DNA from: JAHBNG01 sp039028975
Lineage (GTDB): Bacteria > Chloroflexota > Anaerolineae > Caldilineales > Caldilineaceae
Assembly (NCBI GenBank): GCA_039028975.1
Contig: JBCCHB010000126.1
Span: 1-51,532, forward strand
Direction of reading: 5' to 3'
DNA: 51,532 nt
Shown here: piece after piece, positions 41,139-50,487 of the stretch
Layout: each line of letters starts with the position of its first letter
Numbering within the stretch: position 1 is the stretch's first letter
Notes under the pieces: model-generated
Told to the model about the DNA's origin: nothing
What the model saw: only the letters and a program-made list of their open reading frames with translations
Database searches by the model: none
Made by a program: the position numbers and the translations under genes

Positions 41139-43196
41139 TTACGGTACAAACCGATCTAACTCCTCTAACCAAACCGTTGCCGCTGAATCGCTAGGCGCCC
41201 GCCAATCTCCTCGTGGTGACAGAGAACCACCTGAACCGACCTTGGGTCCATTGGGAATGGCACTACGTTTGAACTGGCTGATCTGGAAGAAGCGATAGAG
41301 GAAGATTCGTAACCACTTTTTGATTGTGGCCAAATCGTATTCGTTGCGTTTCTCTGGTGGAATCAGATCAGACCAATAGCCTTGCTCCTTATTCCCCCAT
41401 GCATGGTCGGCTAGGAAGGCCACTTTGCTGGGACGATAGCCAAAGCGTGAGATATAGTAGAGATGAAAATCCTGCAATTCGTAAGGACCGATCTTCGATT
41501 CGGTCCGCTGGGCTGGGTCGGTCCCCCCAATCCCGCCTTGATTTGGAACCAGCTCAGGCGAAATTTCTGTGTCCAAAATCGACTGGAGAATTGCATCAGC
41601 TTCCGGGCCAAACTCTTCCGTCGTAATGATCCAGCGGATCAAGTGCTGAATAAGCGTTTTTGGAACCGAGCCATTGACATTATAGTGGGACATCTGATCC
41701 CCAACACCATAGGTACACCACCCAAGAGCTAACTCACTTAGATCACCTGTCCCCAGCACGAATGCCCCATGGTAGTTGGCCAATCGAAAGAGATGAGAGG
41801 TGCGCTCCCCTGCTTGCACATTTTCAAAAGTAACGTCATAGATCTCTTCTTCATTGGCGTAGGGATGCCCAATGTCCCGCAACATCTGAGTAGATGAGGG
41901 CCGAATGTCAATCTCATGGGCTGATACGCCTAACGCCTTCATGAGGGCATGGGCATTGCGTAGTGTCCTTTCTGAAGTAGCAAACCCGGGCATTGTGTAG
42001 GCTAATATATTGGCGCGAGGCAACGCCAATCGATCCATGGTATGGGCCGCCACAATGAGCGCTTGAGTCGAATCAAGACCGCCTGACACACCAATCACCA
42101 ACTTCTCAAACCCCGCCGCGCGCATTCTTTGCATCAACCCGTGGGTTTGAATATTGTAGACCTCTCGGCACCGTTCGTCCCGCAGATTTGGATTGGCCGG
42201 TACATAGGGAAATCGGTCGACCTGCCGCCGTAGGCGAACCTCACCTGATGGTACCTCAAAGGTGAATGGGATCTGTCGTATTGCCCGCAAAGATTCTCGC
42301 ATATCAGCCGTCTGATCGCTAAAGCTCGTTAGCCGCATCCGATCTTGGGTCAATCGCTCCAGGTCGATATCTGCAATGAGCACCTGCTCTTCCTGGCTGA
42401 ACCGATCTGTCTCCGCCAGCATAGAACCGTTCTCATAGATCAACCCATGACCATCCCACGCCAAATCCGTCGTCGATTCACCGAATCCGGAAGCGGCATA
42501 GAGATACGCAGCCACGCAGCGTCCAGACTGACCCGCACAAAGATTCCGTCTGTACTCTGCCTTGCCCACTGTAATGTTGCTAGCGGATAGATTGGTTAGA
42601 ATGGTTGCACCAGCTAACGCTGCCTGAGTGCTGGGTGGAATCGGCGTCCACACATCTTCACAAATCTCAGCATGAATGGCTAAACCTTCCACATTCGTGG
42701 CACGGAAGATCAGATCATTGCCAAATGGAACCTGCTGCCCAAGGATAGTGACCTCGGTCGCTAGTGCATCCCGTTGGGCAACAAACTGGCGCTTTTCATA
42801 AAACTCGCGATAATTGGGCAAGTAGGTTTTGGGGGTTAGCCCCAATAGTGCGCCCCGATAGATCACGGCGGCACAGTTAAAGAGCTTATGCTCAAACCGG
42901 AGGGGAAGGCCAACAATCAGCAATGGGTTCAACTCAACGCTCTCTCTGATAATTCTCGCTAGCCCGCCAACTGTCGCATCTAGAAGAGAATCCTGATGGA
43001 AGAGATCGTCATTTGTGTATGCGGAAAGACCTAACTCAGGGAAAACTGCTACTGTCGCCTGCTGCTCGGATGCTCGACGCGCCAATGCCAGTGTTCTTTC
43101 TGTATTGAACAGCGGATCAGCAACTTTGACCCAAGGAACACATACGACCGCACGAATAAAGTGATGTCTATAAATTGAGAAAAAGGTATCATTCAT
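41139..43196 (-). CDS. nadE: Glutamine-dependent NAD+ synthetase
   Basis: This 685-residue two-domain enzyme amidates nicotinic acid adenine dinucleotide to NAD+ using glutamine ammonia. The N-terminal nitrilase-type glutaminase has the Glu54, Lys123, Cys179 triad in FPELGLS, LTPKTYLPNYREFY and HAEICEDVW. The C-terminal synthetase begins around 355 with the P-loop SGGLDS (371-376). The length matches the long actinobacterial-type NadE (about 680 residues) and not the 550-residue short form. The start at 43196 has no ribosome site, but a TATAAT box ends six bases before it, so translation may be leaderless. Confidence 0.95.
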   Translation of the reverse strand: MNDTFFSIYRHHFIRAVVCVPWVKVADPLFNTERTLALARRASEQQATVAVFPELGLSAYTNDDLFHQDSLLDATVGGLARIIRESVELNPLLIVGLPLRFEHKLFNCAAVIYRGALLGLTPKTYLPNYREFYEKRQFVAQRDALATEVTILGQQVPFGNDLIFRATNVEGLAIHAEICEDVWTPIPPSTQAALAGATILTNLSASNITVGKAEYRRNLCAGQSGRCVAAYLYAASGFGESTTDLAWDGHGLIYENGSMLAETDRFSQEEQVLIADIDLERLTQDRMRLTSFSDQTADMRESLRAIRQIPFTFEVPSGEVRLRRQVDRFPYVPANPNLRDERCREVYNIQTHGLMQRMRAAGFEKLVIGVSGGLDSTQALIVAAHTMDRLALPRANILAYTMPGFATSERTLRNAHALMKALGVSAHEIDIRPSSTQMLRDIGHPYANEEEIYDVTFENVQAGERTSHLFRLANYHGAFVLGTGDLSELALGWCTYGVGDQMSHYNVNGSVPKTLIQHLIRWIITTEEFGPEADAILQSILDTEISPELVPNQGGIGGTDPAQRTESKIGPYELQDFHLYYISRFGYRPSKVAFLADHAWGNKEQGYWSDLIPPEKRNEYDLATIKKWLRIFLYRFFQISQFKRSAIPNGPKVGSGGSLSPRGDWRAPSDSAATVWLEELDRFVP

Positions 43197-43202
43197 AATT
43201 CG

Positions 43203-43208
43203 ATTATA
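43203..43208 (-). promoter_or_regulatory. -10 box of nadE
   Basis: On the minus strand TATAAT at 43208-43203 is a perfect -10 hexamer and only six bases separate it from the nadE ATG. Transcription would then start at or next to the start codon. No good -35 is seen at 17 bases distance. Confidence 0.5.
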
Positions 43209-43353
43209 CCGTATGAGCTGCGGTTGGCCATAGATGAGAATAAATCGATAGCATTTTGGCTGAGTAGATTATCCTCATCTGCGACTGCGCTAAGCATTAT
43301 ATGGACATAACCATTGCGGAAAATGATTATCTGGATATATAGCAGGGAATGAA

Positions 43354-43965
43354 ATGATCAAAGCCATTATCTTTGACGTGGGCGGCGTGCTGGTGCGCAC
43401 AGAAGAACCACACTTTCGTAAAGAATTAGAGGCAGAGTTAGGGCTTGCCCCAGGAGAGGCGGAATTTCTAGTCTTCAATAGTGAGCAAGGTCTTAAAGCC
43501 CAACGTGGCGAAATTACGACGGCGGAATTATGGTCAGGGATTCAGGATTACTTCGGGTTCGATCCAGGGCAAGTAGAGGATTTTCGCCACCGTTTCTTTG
43601 CTGGCGATCGGCTAGATAGGGAACTTGTAGACTTTATTCGACAACTGAGAGGCCAATGTCAGACGGCCATCATCAGCAACGCTGCGGATAATCTGCTTGA
43701 TAATGTAACCCGAGTATACCCTATGGCTGACGCCTTTGAGCTAATCGTGGGATCGGCTTATGAAAAGATTATGAAACCCGATCCCACAATTTTCCTTCGT
43801 ACAGTCGAACGGCTGAATCGTCAGCCCCGGGAATGTCTCTTTATTGATGATTTCTTACATAATGTAGAAGCTGCCCAAGCAATTGGTATGCAGGCCATTC
43901 ACTTTCATCCGAGGATCGATCTGGAAAAAGAGCTATATGAAAGGTTGAATGCATCTATAGAATAA
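43354..43965 (+). CDS. HAD-superfamily hydrolase (HAD-IA)
   Basis: This 203-residue phosphatase-like protein has motif I IIFDVGGVLVRT (nucleophile Asp8; the DxG form of subfamily IA variant 3), motif II IISNAADN, the motif III lysine in KIMKPDP and motif IV FIDDFLHNVEAA. A helical cap spans about 17-90. Such enzymes dephosphorylate small metabolites such as sugar phosphates or alpha-D-glucose-1-phosphate. AGGGA lies before the ATG. It is divergent from nadE and convergent with the glycosyltransferase gene. The substrate is not predictable. Confidence 0.88.
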   Translation: MIKAIIFDVGGVLVRTEEPHFRKELEAELGLAPGEAEFLVFNSEQGLKAQRGEITTAELWSGIQDYFGFDPGQVEDFRHRFFAGDRLDRELVDFIRQLRGQCQTAIISNAADNLLDNVTRVYPMADAFELIVGSAYEKIMKPDPTIFLRTVERLNRQPRECLFIDDFLHNVEAAQAIGMQAIHFHPRIDLEKELYERLNASIE

Positions 43966-44161
43966 AGCGAATTCTAGCGACTGTATCGTTTCTGTTCGCT
44001 GTCATTTTGAGCGGGTTCTGTCCTTCTGTTTTATCAAATGGGACCAGTTTCTGGACAAGAATCCTTCCATTTGTGGATGTAGACCAGCGAGAAATCTTTC
44101 GGTTCTCCCAAACCCTACAGTAGCTAGAAGCGAATTCAGGACTTTTATGTTTTGGAAAGGG

Positions 44162-45700
44162 CTAAGGAGTCGATTCCAGAACATCTGGTTGAGCTATACC
44201 GTTGTTCTGAATCAACCTATCCTTTTGGGCCATAATGGCTTCTTGATAAATGTGCCGCATCTCTTCGGCAATTCTGTCCCACCCATAATATGTAGCGTAA
44301 TTTCGCGCCTGGCCGGCAAGTACGGTTCGATAACTGTCATCCATTAGCAATTCAAAGAGTCGAGAAGCCAATGATTCTGCATCTTGGGCAGGTATGTGAA
44401 ATCCAGTCTCTCCATGGCGGACCAAATGAGCCAATCCACCTACATTTGATGCCACAACCGGGGTCCCCATGGCCATGGCCTCTAGCGCAACCATGCCGAA
44501 GCTTTCATAGTGGGAGGGCATGACGACCACATCCGCCGCAGCATAGTAGTCAGGTAAAGCCGACTGAGCTTTGGCACCAACGAAGTGGACAATGTCACAG
44601 AGTCCCAGCCGATATTGGAGATCTTGTAAACGGGCCATCTCCTCATCTAGTATCAACGCATCGGGTTTACCACCGACAATCGTCACAGCAAAGGGCAAGA
44701 GCACATCAGCATGGCGGCTCTGCAAAAGCCAAGCGGCATGAAGCAAGGTCTCGATACCCTTGAGCGGCTCAATACGTCCGACAAAGAGTATGCTCTTCTG
44801 GTTGGCTGGAAGCCCCAATCGTTGGCGTGCTTCAGTTTGACTAACCAGCTGAAATCGACCTAGAGCTACCCCAGGGGGAACAACACGGATTCTCTCTAGT
44901 GGGGCGTCATAGAGCCGAGTCAATTGCTCTTGCTCTGCAGGAGTGGCTGCAATAAGCATATCCACATTCTCAATAACCTCTTTTTCACCACGCAAGCGGC
45001 TTTGGGGTGCTCTATGAGCCGGTGAGAGAGCGACTTCATTCTTCATGTGACCCAGCGTATGAAACATATGAATGGTTGGGAGCCGCCCCCACCGACTACT
45101 AAGTTGCTTCGCCACAATGCCAGATAGCCAGTAGTGACTGTGGATCAAGTCATACGTTATCTTATTTTTGGCTGCAAATCCATAAACACCTTCGGTAAAC
45201 TCATCCAGGTAGTTTACCAACTCCGCCACGGGGATGGGAGTGGAAGGGCCACAGGGTATGTGGACGATTCGGCTACCGTACCCTAAGTCATGTTCAGTGT
45301 TTGGTTGGCATCCCTCCTGAAAACGAGTGAAGACATCAACACCAATGCCAAGTTTTCCCATAGCGCAAACAATATCTCTGATGTAGACGTTCATACCGCC
45401 AGTCTTTGGACCACCCATATGGGCCATCGGACAAGTATGCACACTAAGAACAGCGATTCGATTTAGAGATATAGAATCTTTTAGGCCGGAGTGTTCAGGG
45501 CTAGACCACATACCCATCCACTCAGGTAAATGGGGAGATGCTTTGGACGGATTGGACAAAAAAGGTGGGCGGTTTGAAGAGTAGGACGGAGATAAGGCTT
45601 GAACTGGATGAAGTGCCGGAACATCGCATCGGCATGGAGGCCGATTGAGCACTATGGATATTTCTTCAGATTGTTCTTCTGTCAAAGGTGATTCTCCCAT
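44162..45700 (-). CDS. GT4 glycosyltransferase (MshA/BshA-like)
   Basis: This 512-residue retaining glycosyltransferase has a GT-B fold. The N-terminal domain starts near residue 90 with LSVHTCPMAHMGGPKTGGMN, the donor/acceptor loop of MshA and sucrose-phosphate synthase relatives. The C-terminal half has VGRIEPLKGIETLL and the E-x7-E pair in HYESFGMVALEAMAMG. About 80 N-terminal residues have no recognised role. The frame is open to 45781, but an extended -10 (TGCTACAAT, near 45746-45738) lies inside that part, so I use the ATG at 45700. It is divergent from a PIG-L deacetylase, the pairing used in mycothiol and bacillithiol synthesis, but the acceptor is not proven. Confidence 0.83.
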   Translation of the reverse strand: MGESPLTEEQSEEISIVLNRPPCRCDVPALHPVQALSPSYSSNRPPFLSNPSKASPHLPEWMGMWSSPEHSGLKDSISLNRIAVLSVHTCPMAHMGGPKTGGMNVYIRDIVCAMGKLGIGVDVFTRFQEGCQPNTEHDLGYGSRIVHIPCGPSTPIPVAELVNYLDEFTEGVYGFAAKNKITYDLIHSHYWLSGIVAKQLSSRWGRLPTIHMFHTLGHMKNEVALSPAHRAPQSRLRGEKEVIENVDMLIAATPAEQEQLTRLYDAPLERIRVVPPGVALGRFQLVSQTEARQRLGLPANQKSILFVGRIEPLKGIETLLHAAWLLQSRHADVLLPFAVTIVGGKPDALILDEEMARLQDLQYRLGLCDIVHFVGAKAQSALPDYYAAADVVVMPSHYESFGMVALEAMAMGTPVVASNVGGLAHLVRHGETGFHIPAQDAESLASRLFELLMDDSYRTVLAGQARNYATYYGWDRIAEEMRHIYQEAIMAQKDRLIQNNGIAQPDVLESTP

Positions 45701-45831
45701 TCGCAACTGTTTTGCATATGCAAATAACTGTCGTACTATTGTAGCATAGACAAAACTTGGTTGATGTAAATTGATACCCAATGAGCAAATTTATCTGCTC
45801 ATTTACATTGTATAAATCACCGGAGTAAGGT

Positions 45832-46632
45832 TTGCCCTATAATCTGGCAGACTACACTCTAAGCAGGGGATCGACCTCCTTGACTCACTACCATGCTATC
45901 TACCTATCACCCCATCTGGATGACGCTGTCCTTTCCTGTGGTGGCCAGATCCATCAGCGGACACAACGAGGCGAACGTGTGCTAATTGCCACTGTGACCG
46001 CCGGCAACCCGTCTGCTGAGATGGTTTCTGCCTATGCCCAAAGTCTCCATAATCGTTGGGAATTATTGACTGAGGCCGTTGAGGGGCGTCGCCAGGAAGA
46101 TATCCGTGCCGCTGCAATTTTGAATGCCGATACGCTGCACTGGCCCATTCCAGACTGCATTTACCGCTACCATGAGCCGTCTGGCACCCCTTACTATACG
46201 TCAGATGAAGAGATATTTGGTGAGATTCATTTAGGTGAGCGAGGGGTAGTCCAAGAGATTGCTCAATTGATTGAACAACTTCCAAGCCACGAAACACTGT
46301 TGGCCCCCCTCGGCGTAGGGCACCACGTTGATCATTTGCTTACCCGAACCGCAGCGGAGATAACGACCACCCAGCTTACCTATTATGAGGAGTATCCCTA
46401 CGCACAGGAGGTTGATGGTGCCACTGAGCAAGTCGTTTCCCGGCTGCCTATTCAGCTCACACCTAGGATTATCTCTCTCCATGAGATGGACGTGAGTGCC
46501 CGCATTGAGAGCATCGCTCAATATGAATCCCAGTTGAGCACCTTCTTTACTGGTAGGGACGATTTAGCTTGCCAGGTGTCCTCCTTTGTTCAGAAAGTGG
46601 ATGGAGAGCGAACCTGGCAGAGAGTAAAATAA
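45832..46632 (+). CDS. PIG-L/LmbE-family zinc deacetylase
   Basis: This 266-residue metalloenzyme cleaves N-acetyl groups from sugar conjugates. The zinc motif PHLDDAVLSCGG (27-38) and the later GHHVDHLLT (about 161-169) supply the aspartate and histidine ligands. Relatives include MshB, BshB and N-acetylglucosaminyl-PI deacetylases. No ATG precedes the conserved start; the TTG at 45832 with GGAG six bases upstream is used. The gene faces away from a MshA/BshA-like glycosyltransferase across about 130 bases and is convergent with the Eis-like acetyltransferase, 37 bases away. Confidence 0.87.
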   Translation: MPYNLADYTLSRGSTSLTHYHAIYLSPHLDDAVLSCGGQIHQRTQRGERVLIATVTAGNPSAEMVSAYAQSLHNRWELLTEAVEGRRQEDIRAAAILNADTLHWPIPDCIYRYHEPSGTPYYTSDEEIFGEIHLGERGVVQEIAQLIEQLPSHETLLAPLGVGHHVDHLLTRTAAEITTTQLTYYEEYPYAQEVDGATEQVVSRLPIQLTPRIISLHEMDVSARIESIAQYESQLSTFFTGRDDLACQVSSFVQKVDGERTWQRVK

Positions 46633-46669
46633 TTCAATGATAGCAATTAATACAAAGATTCACGCCGTT

Positions 46670-47908
46670 TCAAAAATCCAGCAAATTAAAGAGCGGCTGG
46701 GCTGGAAACCACCCTTCTAGCAATATCGTCTGTTCTTCGTTAGCTTCTCTAATCCATCCCCGATAGACAATCTCCCTCACCGGTAGGGTGCCGTAGACTA
46801 AGGCAGTGATTCCTTCGATTGTCATTGTGGGGATAATTCCATGGGTCGCCTTACCCTCAATTCTCTGGGCCGCCAGGACGCCCCCCAATTCTGTCAAGGC
46901 AAACGTTCCACCAACCCAGGGACAGCTCCCATCTTCTACGCTAAATTTGAACTGCTGGCCTGAGCCTACAGATGTGACCTGAACGCCACTGAGCACCTGC
47001 ACCACGTCCATCACTCGTACCATTAGGGGGATATGGCTCATCTTCACCTCATATGACTTGGATGAATCTGAGAGCCAGCTATGGAAATTCACGGATGGCG
47101 AGACATGGGTCTGCACATTGGGCATTCCGGCGCTGTGAAGAGCTACAAAGGCCAGTAGCCGATCCCGAGCGCTAGCATCGTTCCAATGCGCTTCCTGAAT
47201 AATGGTCGTCCCATCACCGTACCCTTTTAACTTGTAACGCGCCGCGGCTACGATGGGCGGGGATGCAGTCGTGCCGATTTCCCGAACAAAGACTATCTGT
47301 TCATCTTTCCAATCCTCTGCCTTGCGAGCCGGATCCCGCATAAATCCGTGGTACTCGCTGCGACCAGGCATTTGGGCAAGCTGATAGGCAAAGTCCTGTA
47401 GTAGCTTGCCAGACTGAACAGCAGGTATCCGCTCATAGTGCCATTCCTCACCCGCTTGGTTGACCAAGGGCAGCAGATGATTCAATGCGCTACATTCCAG
47501 TTGCAGACTCAGAATGGCATTGGTGCGCACATAGCCGAACTTGGCGTAGAATGATTGATTGAAGGGGTAGAGGGCACTTACAGTTTGACCCATCTCTCGC
47601 ATAAGAGCAAAGGTGGCATCAAAGAGCTTCCGCACATGGCCTTGACGCCGATACTCGGGTAAGGTTGCCACCCCACCAATGCCACTGGCTGGCTGCCATA
47701 CGCCCCGCACCACTTGCTCAAATTCATTGTTAACGAGGTGCGCCGTCATCTTGCCATCGGCAAAAACAGCCAGCATTCTGTTCAGCCGATCCGGTTCTGG
47801 AGTCCACTCCTCTATCTCATCAGACCAAACCCCGTAGGAATAGCCACCAATTCGTTGGTAGGCTTCGACTTCTTTTAGGTGAATTTTTCTTACTTCAAGG
47901 TTCGTCAC
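46670..47908 (-). CDS. Eis-type GNAT N-acetyltransferase
   Basis: This 412-residue acetyltransferase has the Eis architecture. The first GNAT domain has the acetyl-CoA loop VATLPEYRRQGHVRKL (Arg87, Arg88, Gly90) and SALYPFNQSFYAKFGY. A second GNAT-like region and a sterol-carrier-like C-terminal domain (about 300-412) follow. The chain ends in Phe (NLLDF), as in Eis proteins where the terminal carboxylate is the catalytic base. Eis enzymes acetylate amines such as aminoglycosides. The GTG start at 47908 is preceded by AGGGGGT. It is convergent with the deacetylase. Confidence 0.88.
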   Translation of the reverse strand: MTNLEVRKIHLKEVEAYQRIGGYSYGVWSDEIEEWTPEPDRLNRMLAVFADGKMTAHLVNNEFEQVVRGVWQPASGIGGVATLPEYRRQGHVRKLFDATFALMREMGQTVSALYPFNQSFYAKFGYVRTNAILSLQLECSALNHLLPLVNQAGEEWHYERIPAVQSGKLLQDFAYQLAQMPGRSEYHGFMRDPARKAEDWKDEQIVFVREIGTTASPPIVAAARYKLKGYGDGTTIIQEAHWNDASARDRLLAFVALHSAGMPNVQTHVSPSVNFHSWLSDSSKSYEVKMSHIPLMVRVMDVVQVLSGVQVTSVGSGQQFKFSVEDGSCPWVGGTFALTELGGVLAAQRIEGKATHGIIPTMTIEGITALVYGTLPVREIVYRGWIREANEEQTILLEGWFPAQPLFNLLDF

Positions 47909-48096
47909 GTTACCCCCTTCATCTCAACCCCACTGGTACTGTACCCCTTCAGGTTTGAAGTTAAAGAGCCATCAGTAAACAGGGTTTAGCTCTATCTCTA
48001 TACCAGAAACGACCTATTGGTTACTGGTTACTGGCTACTGGTCATTTCTTACTAAAATCGATTCAACCTCTTAACTCAATGATTTTGCGCCTGGTA

Positions 48097-49374
48097 CTAC
48101 CACAACACCATTGATTCCTTAAATAGCTGCGTTAAATCATCTGCATCCGCTTGCCTAGGAGATAACTTGGTTACTCGATGCTGAGGCAGCGTTCCTTGAA
48201 CTAAGGCCGGAACATCCTCCTCTGTGAACCCAATGGCACTCAGTCCGTTGGGGACGCCCGTCTGCTTCATAATATCGAGCATGGCATTGGCCAGCAGTTC
48301 TCCTGCGTCTTCTGGCTTGGCATCCTCTGTCTCGGCCCCTAGCATTTTGGCCGCATAGAGGTGCGTATCTGGATCTGTAGGTGCCGTAAAGCGGAAGACG
48401 GCTGGCGCATTCATAATGACTGACATGCCATGGGGAATGATGGGATGTCCTTCAGGGTAGCCAGGTGGAACGTACTCCCGTACCATGCCCGAAACCGGGT
48501 AGGACATGCCGTGGGGCAGATGGCAGCCCGCGTTACCAAAGCCTACACCCGCAATCGATGCCGCCAGCAACATCTCCCCTCGCGCCTCTTCATCTTCGGG
48601 ATCGTTAAAGGCCCGCACAATATTTTGGGAGACCATCTCAATGGCGCGGGAAGCCCAAATGTGAGAGATGGGATTGGCACCTTGGTAGGATGGTCTATAT
48701 TTTGGGTGTTCCGGGGCCGGACGAGTGCTAAATGGGATTGCTGTCAGTGACTCGACGGCATGACAGACCACATCTAATCCACAGGCTGCAACAGCCATCT
48801 TGGGAAGCGTTGCGGTATTGTTGGGATCAATGATGCCAATTTGGGGCCGTAAGGCTCGATGGGAAATACCCGTCTTGGCTTTCATCTCCAGCAGATCAAA
48901 GATGGCTACGCCTGTGGTTTCGCTGCCCGTCCCGGCGGTAGTAGGAATACCAATCATGGGTTTGAGCGGACCCGGCACCGGTCGTCCCTCACCAATGGGT
49001 GCGTTGACATAGGTCAATAGATCCGCAGGGTAGGTAGCGTAGAGATTAGCTGCCTTGGCCGTATCCATGGAGGAGCCGCCGCCCACGCCTACATAGCCAT
49101 CAAAGTTGCCGTCCGTGGCAAAGTCAATGGCTTCCTTGAATGAGACGTCGGTCGGTTCTACGGCGCTGCGGTCAAAGAGTACCGCGTCGATCCCCTCTGC
49201 CTTGAGCGCGTTCATCGTAATCTCGACTGGCTCTAGTTTGGCTACGCGCGGATCGGTTACCACCATGACGCGGGTGGCACCTAAGGACTTCATATCGATG
49301 CCCACCTCTTGGGTCGAGCCTGGCCCGAATTTGATACTAGAGGTGTCCATAGTAAAGATTGTTTCATTCGTCAT
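48097..49374 (-). CDS. Iron-containing alcohol dehydrogenase (HOT/ADHFE1-like)
   Basis: This 425-residue group III dehydrogenase has the nucleotide loop GVGGGSSMDTAK (96-107), PTTAGTGSETTG and the metal-binding stretch GLDVVCHAVESLTA plus GCHLPHGMSYP. The N-terminal VGIDMKSLGATRVMVVTD resembles hydroxyacid-oxoacid transhydrogenase (ADHFE1), but butanol-dehydrogenase-type reactions cannot be excluded. The ATG at 49374 has AAAGGA eight bases before it; the open frame up to 49662 is not supported. It is followed at 188 bases by the Eis-like gene on the same strand. The substrate is unknown. Confidence 0.9.
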   Translation of the reverse strand: MTNETIFTMDTSSIKFGPGSTQEVGIDMKSLGATRVMVVTDPRVAKLEPVEITMNALKAEGIDAVLFDRSAVEPTDVSFKEAIDFATDGNFDGYVGVGGGSSMDTAKAANLYATYPADLLTYVNAPIGEGRPVPGPLKPMIGIPTTAGTGSETTGVAIFDLLEMKAKTGISHRALRPQIGIIDPNNTATLPKMAVAACGLDVVCHAVESLTAIPFSTRPAPEHPKYRPSYQGANPISHIWASRAIEMVSQNIVRAFNDPEDEEARGEMLLAASIAGVGFGNAGCHLPHGMSYPVSGMVREYVPPGYPEGHPIIPHGMSVIMNAPAVFRFTAPTDPDTHLYAAKMLGAETEDAKPEDAGELLANAMLDIMKQTGVPNGLSAIGFTEEDVPALVQGTLPQHRVTKLSPRQADADDLTQLFKESMVLW

Positions 49375-49880
49375 AACAGATTCCTTTGTTAAGCTTGATG
49401 GTTGGGGAAGTATGGGAATTGTGCGATTGGTTAGATCAAGACCTGTTGCGAGTTGTTTGGTTCGTATACCCGTATCACTGTCGTAGGAATGCTCAGGTTT
49501 GATTTTGGATTGCGTATATTTTTTGCATATTGTACGTGAGGAGTGGGGCTTTGCAAAACCACAGTGACCGAATGGTATCGTGTCAACTTGAGAATTGTAT
49601 GAGTGGCTGGCACTTTTTCGACCATGCATTCTGGCTGACCACGCGGGTAAATTACCTATCATCTCTATGCATTTTTGTTCCAGAACAGCGCTATTGGTTT
49701 CGATGGCGATGCGAGATGACTCACTGAGTCGCTAGATTTCCACGTGCTTTTGTTCATTTGGATACCTTGGCAGGCAATATTGTGTTCCAAAGAACCATAG
49801 ACCGCGGATAGAATTGATTGTATACTGTAGCTAGTGACAGACAATCCGCACCCTCAGCGGTGCATTTGTTTACACACAAC
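49375..49880. other. Gene-free leader region
   Basis: Open frames here lack ribosome sites and coding signature. The stretch contains the promoter of the alcohol dehydrogenase, not precisely located, and AT-rich sequence before the family C repeat. I see nothing else. Confidence 0.5.
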
Positions 49881-49976
49881 TATACTCAGTTCTGTCTGAA
49901 AACAGGTGGTGACTCTCTTTCTGGCAGCGGCAAAGAACAGTAGCTTGAACCACTGTTTTCAAAATGACCGCAGTAT
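49881..49976. repeat. Dispersed palindromic repeat family C, copy
   Basis: TATACTCAGTTCTGTCTGAA...AACAGGTGG (49881-49909) is mirrored by CCACTGTTTTC...GACCGCAGTATA (49951-49977). The same arrangement is at 36093-36179. The element ends 14 bases before the ATG of the next gene and so forms its leader. Confidence 0.55.
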
Positions 49977-49990
49977 AAAAGGAGAAAATC

Positions 49991-50191
49991 ATGTTCTTTA
50001 CTGGAACACCGCTTTGGTTATTGAATGTTGGCTCTTTCTTCCTAGGTGTAACGTTGGCCATTGTTATTCTCTGCATTTGGGGGAGCCGTACGAATGGAGT
50101 CAATCGTGCTGAATCATGTCTGATTTCGCTTATCGGTTTGCTTGGCTTTAGCCTATCTATGATCTTCTATTCGTCAGCCGCTCTGCTCTAA
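49991..50191 (+). CDS. Small two-helix membrane protein, unknown function
   Basis: This 66-residue protein is made of two hydrophobic helices (about 8-30 and 43-64) joined by a polar loop GSRTNGVNRAES. A strong AAGGAG lies seven bases before the ATG. No family is recognised. It is followed by a second tiny membrane protein with an equally strong site, so the two may be related in use. There is no other functional clue. Confidence 0.6.
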   Translation: MFFTGTPLWLLNVGSFFLGVTLAIVILCIWGSRTNGVNRAESCLISLIGLLGFSLSMIFYSSAALL

Positions 50192-50355
50192 TTGCGTTAG
50201 CCGCACAGCATATTCGTTAACATACCAGCCTGTTAACATACCCATAATCAGTATATCGCAACGCCAATGAGAGTCTCTTCGATGCCTCAGAATGATATAG
50301 TGATTTACTGATTATCAACTTAATCACCCAGGAGTCAGATGAAGGAGAAACATCG

Positions 50356-50487
50356 ATGACTAGAAACGAACAGAAGCACGAAGCCGCAGAAATGGGTTGC
50401 TTTTTGAGGAGTTTGGCCTATGTGATCCTATCGGTCTTTGGATTTGGATTTTTGATGGGAATTGTTGTTATGGCAACTATTTTGTAA
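50356..50487 (+). CDS. 43-residue single-helix membrane protein
   Basis: This short gene begins MTRNEQKHEAAEMG, with a polar N-terminus, and continues with one hydrophobic helix (AYVILSVFGFGFLMGIVVMATIL) to the stop at 50487. AAGGAG stands nine bases before the ATG. It lies 164 bases after the 66-residue membrane gene. No family is recognised. Small size makes the call uncertain, but the clean ribosome site and helix support it. Confidence 0.5.
   Translation: MTRNEQKHEAAEMGCFLRSLAYVILSVFGFGFLMGIVVMATIL

Noticed and set aside
49375..49662. N-terminal extension of the iron alcohol dehydrogenase
   Set aside because: A good ribosome site precedes the ATG at 49374, and the extra sequence has no dehydrogenase-like pattern.
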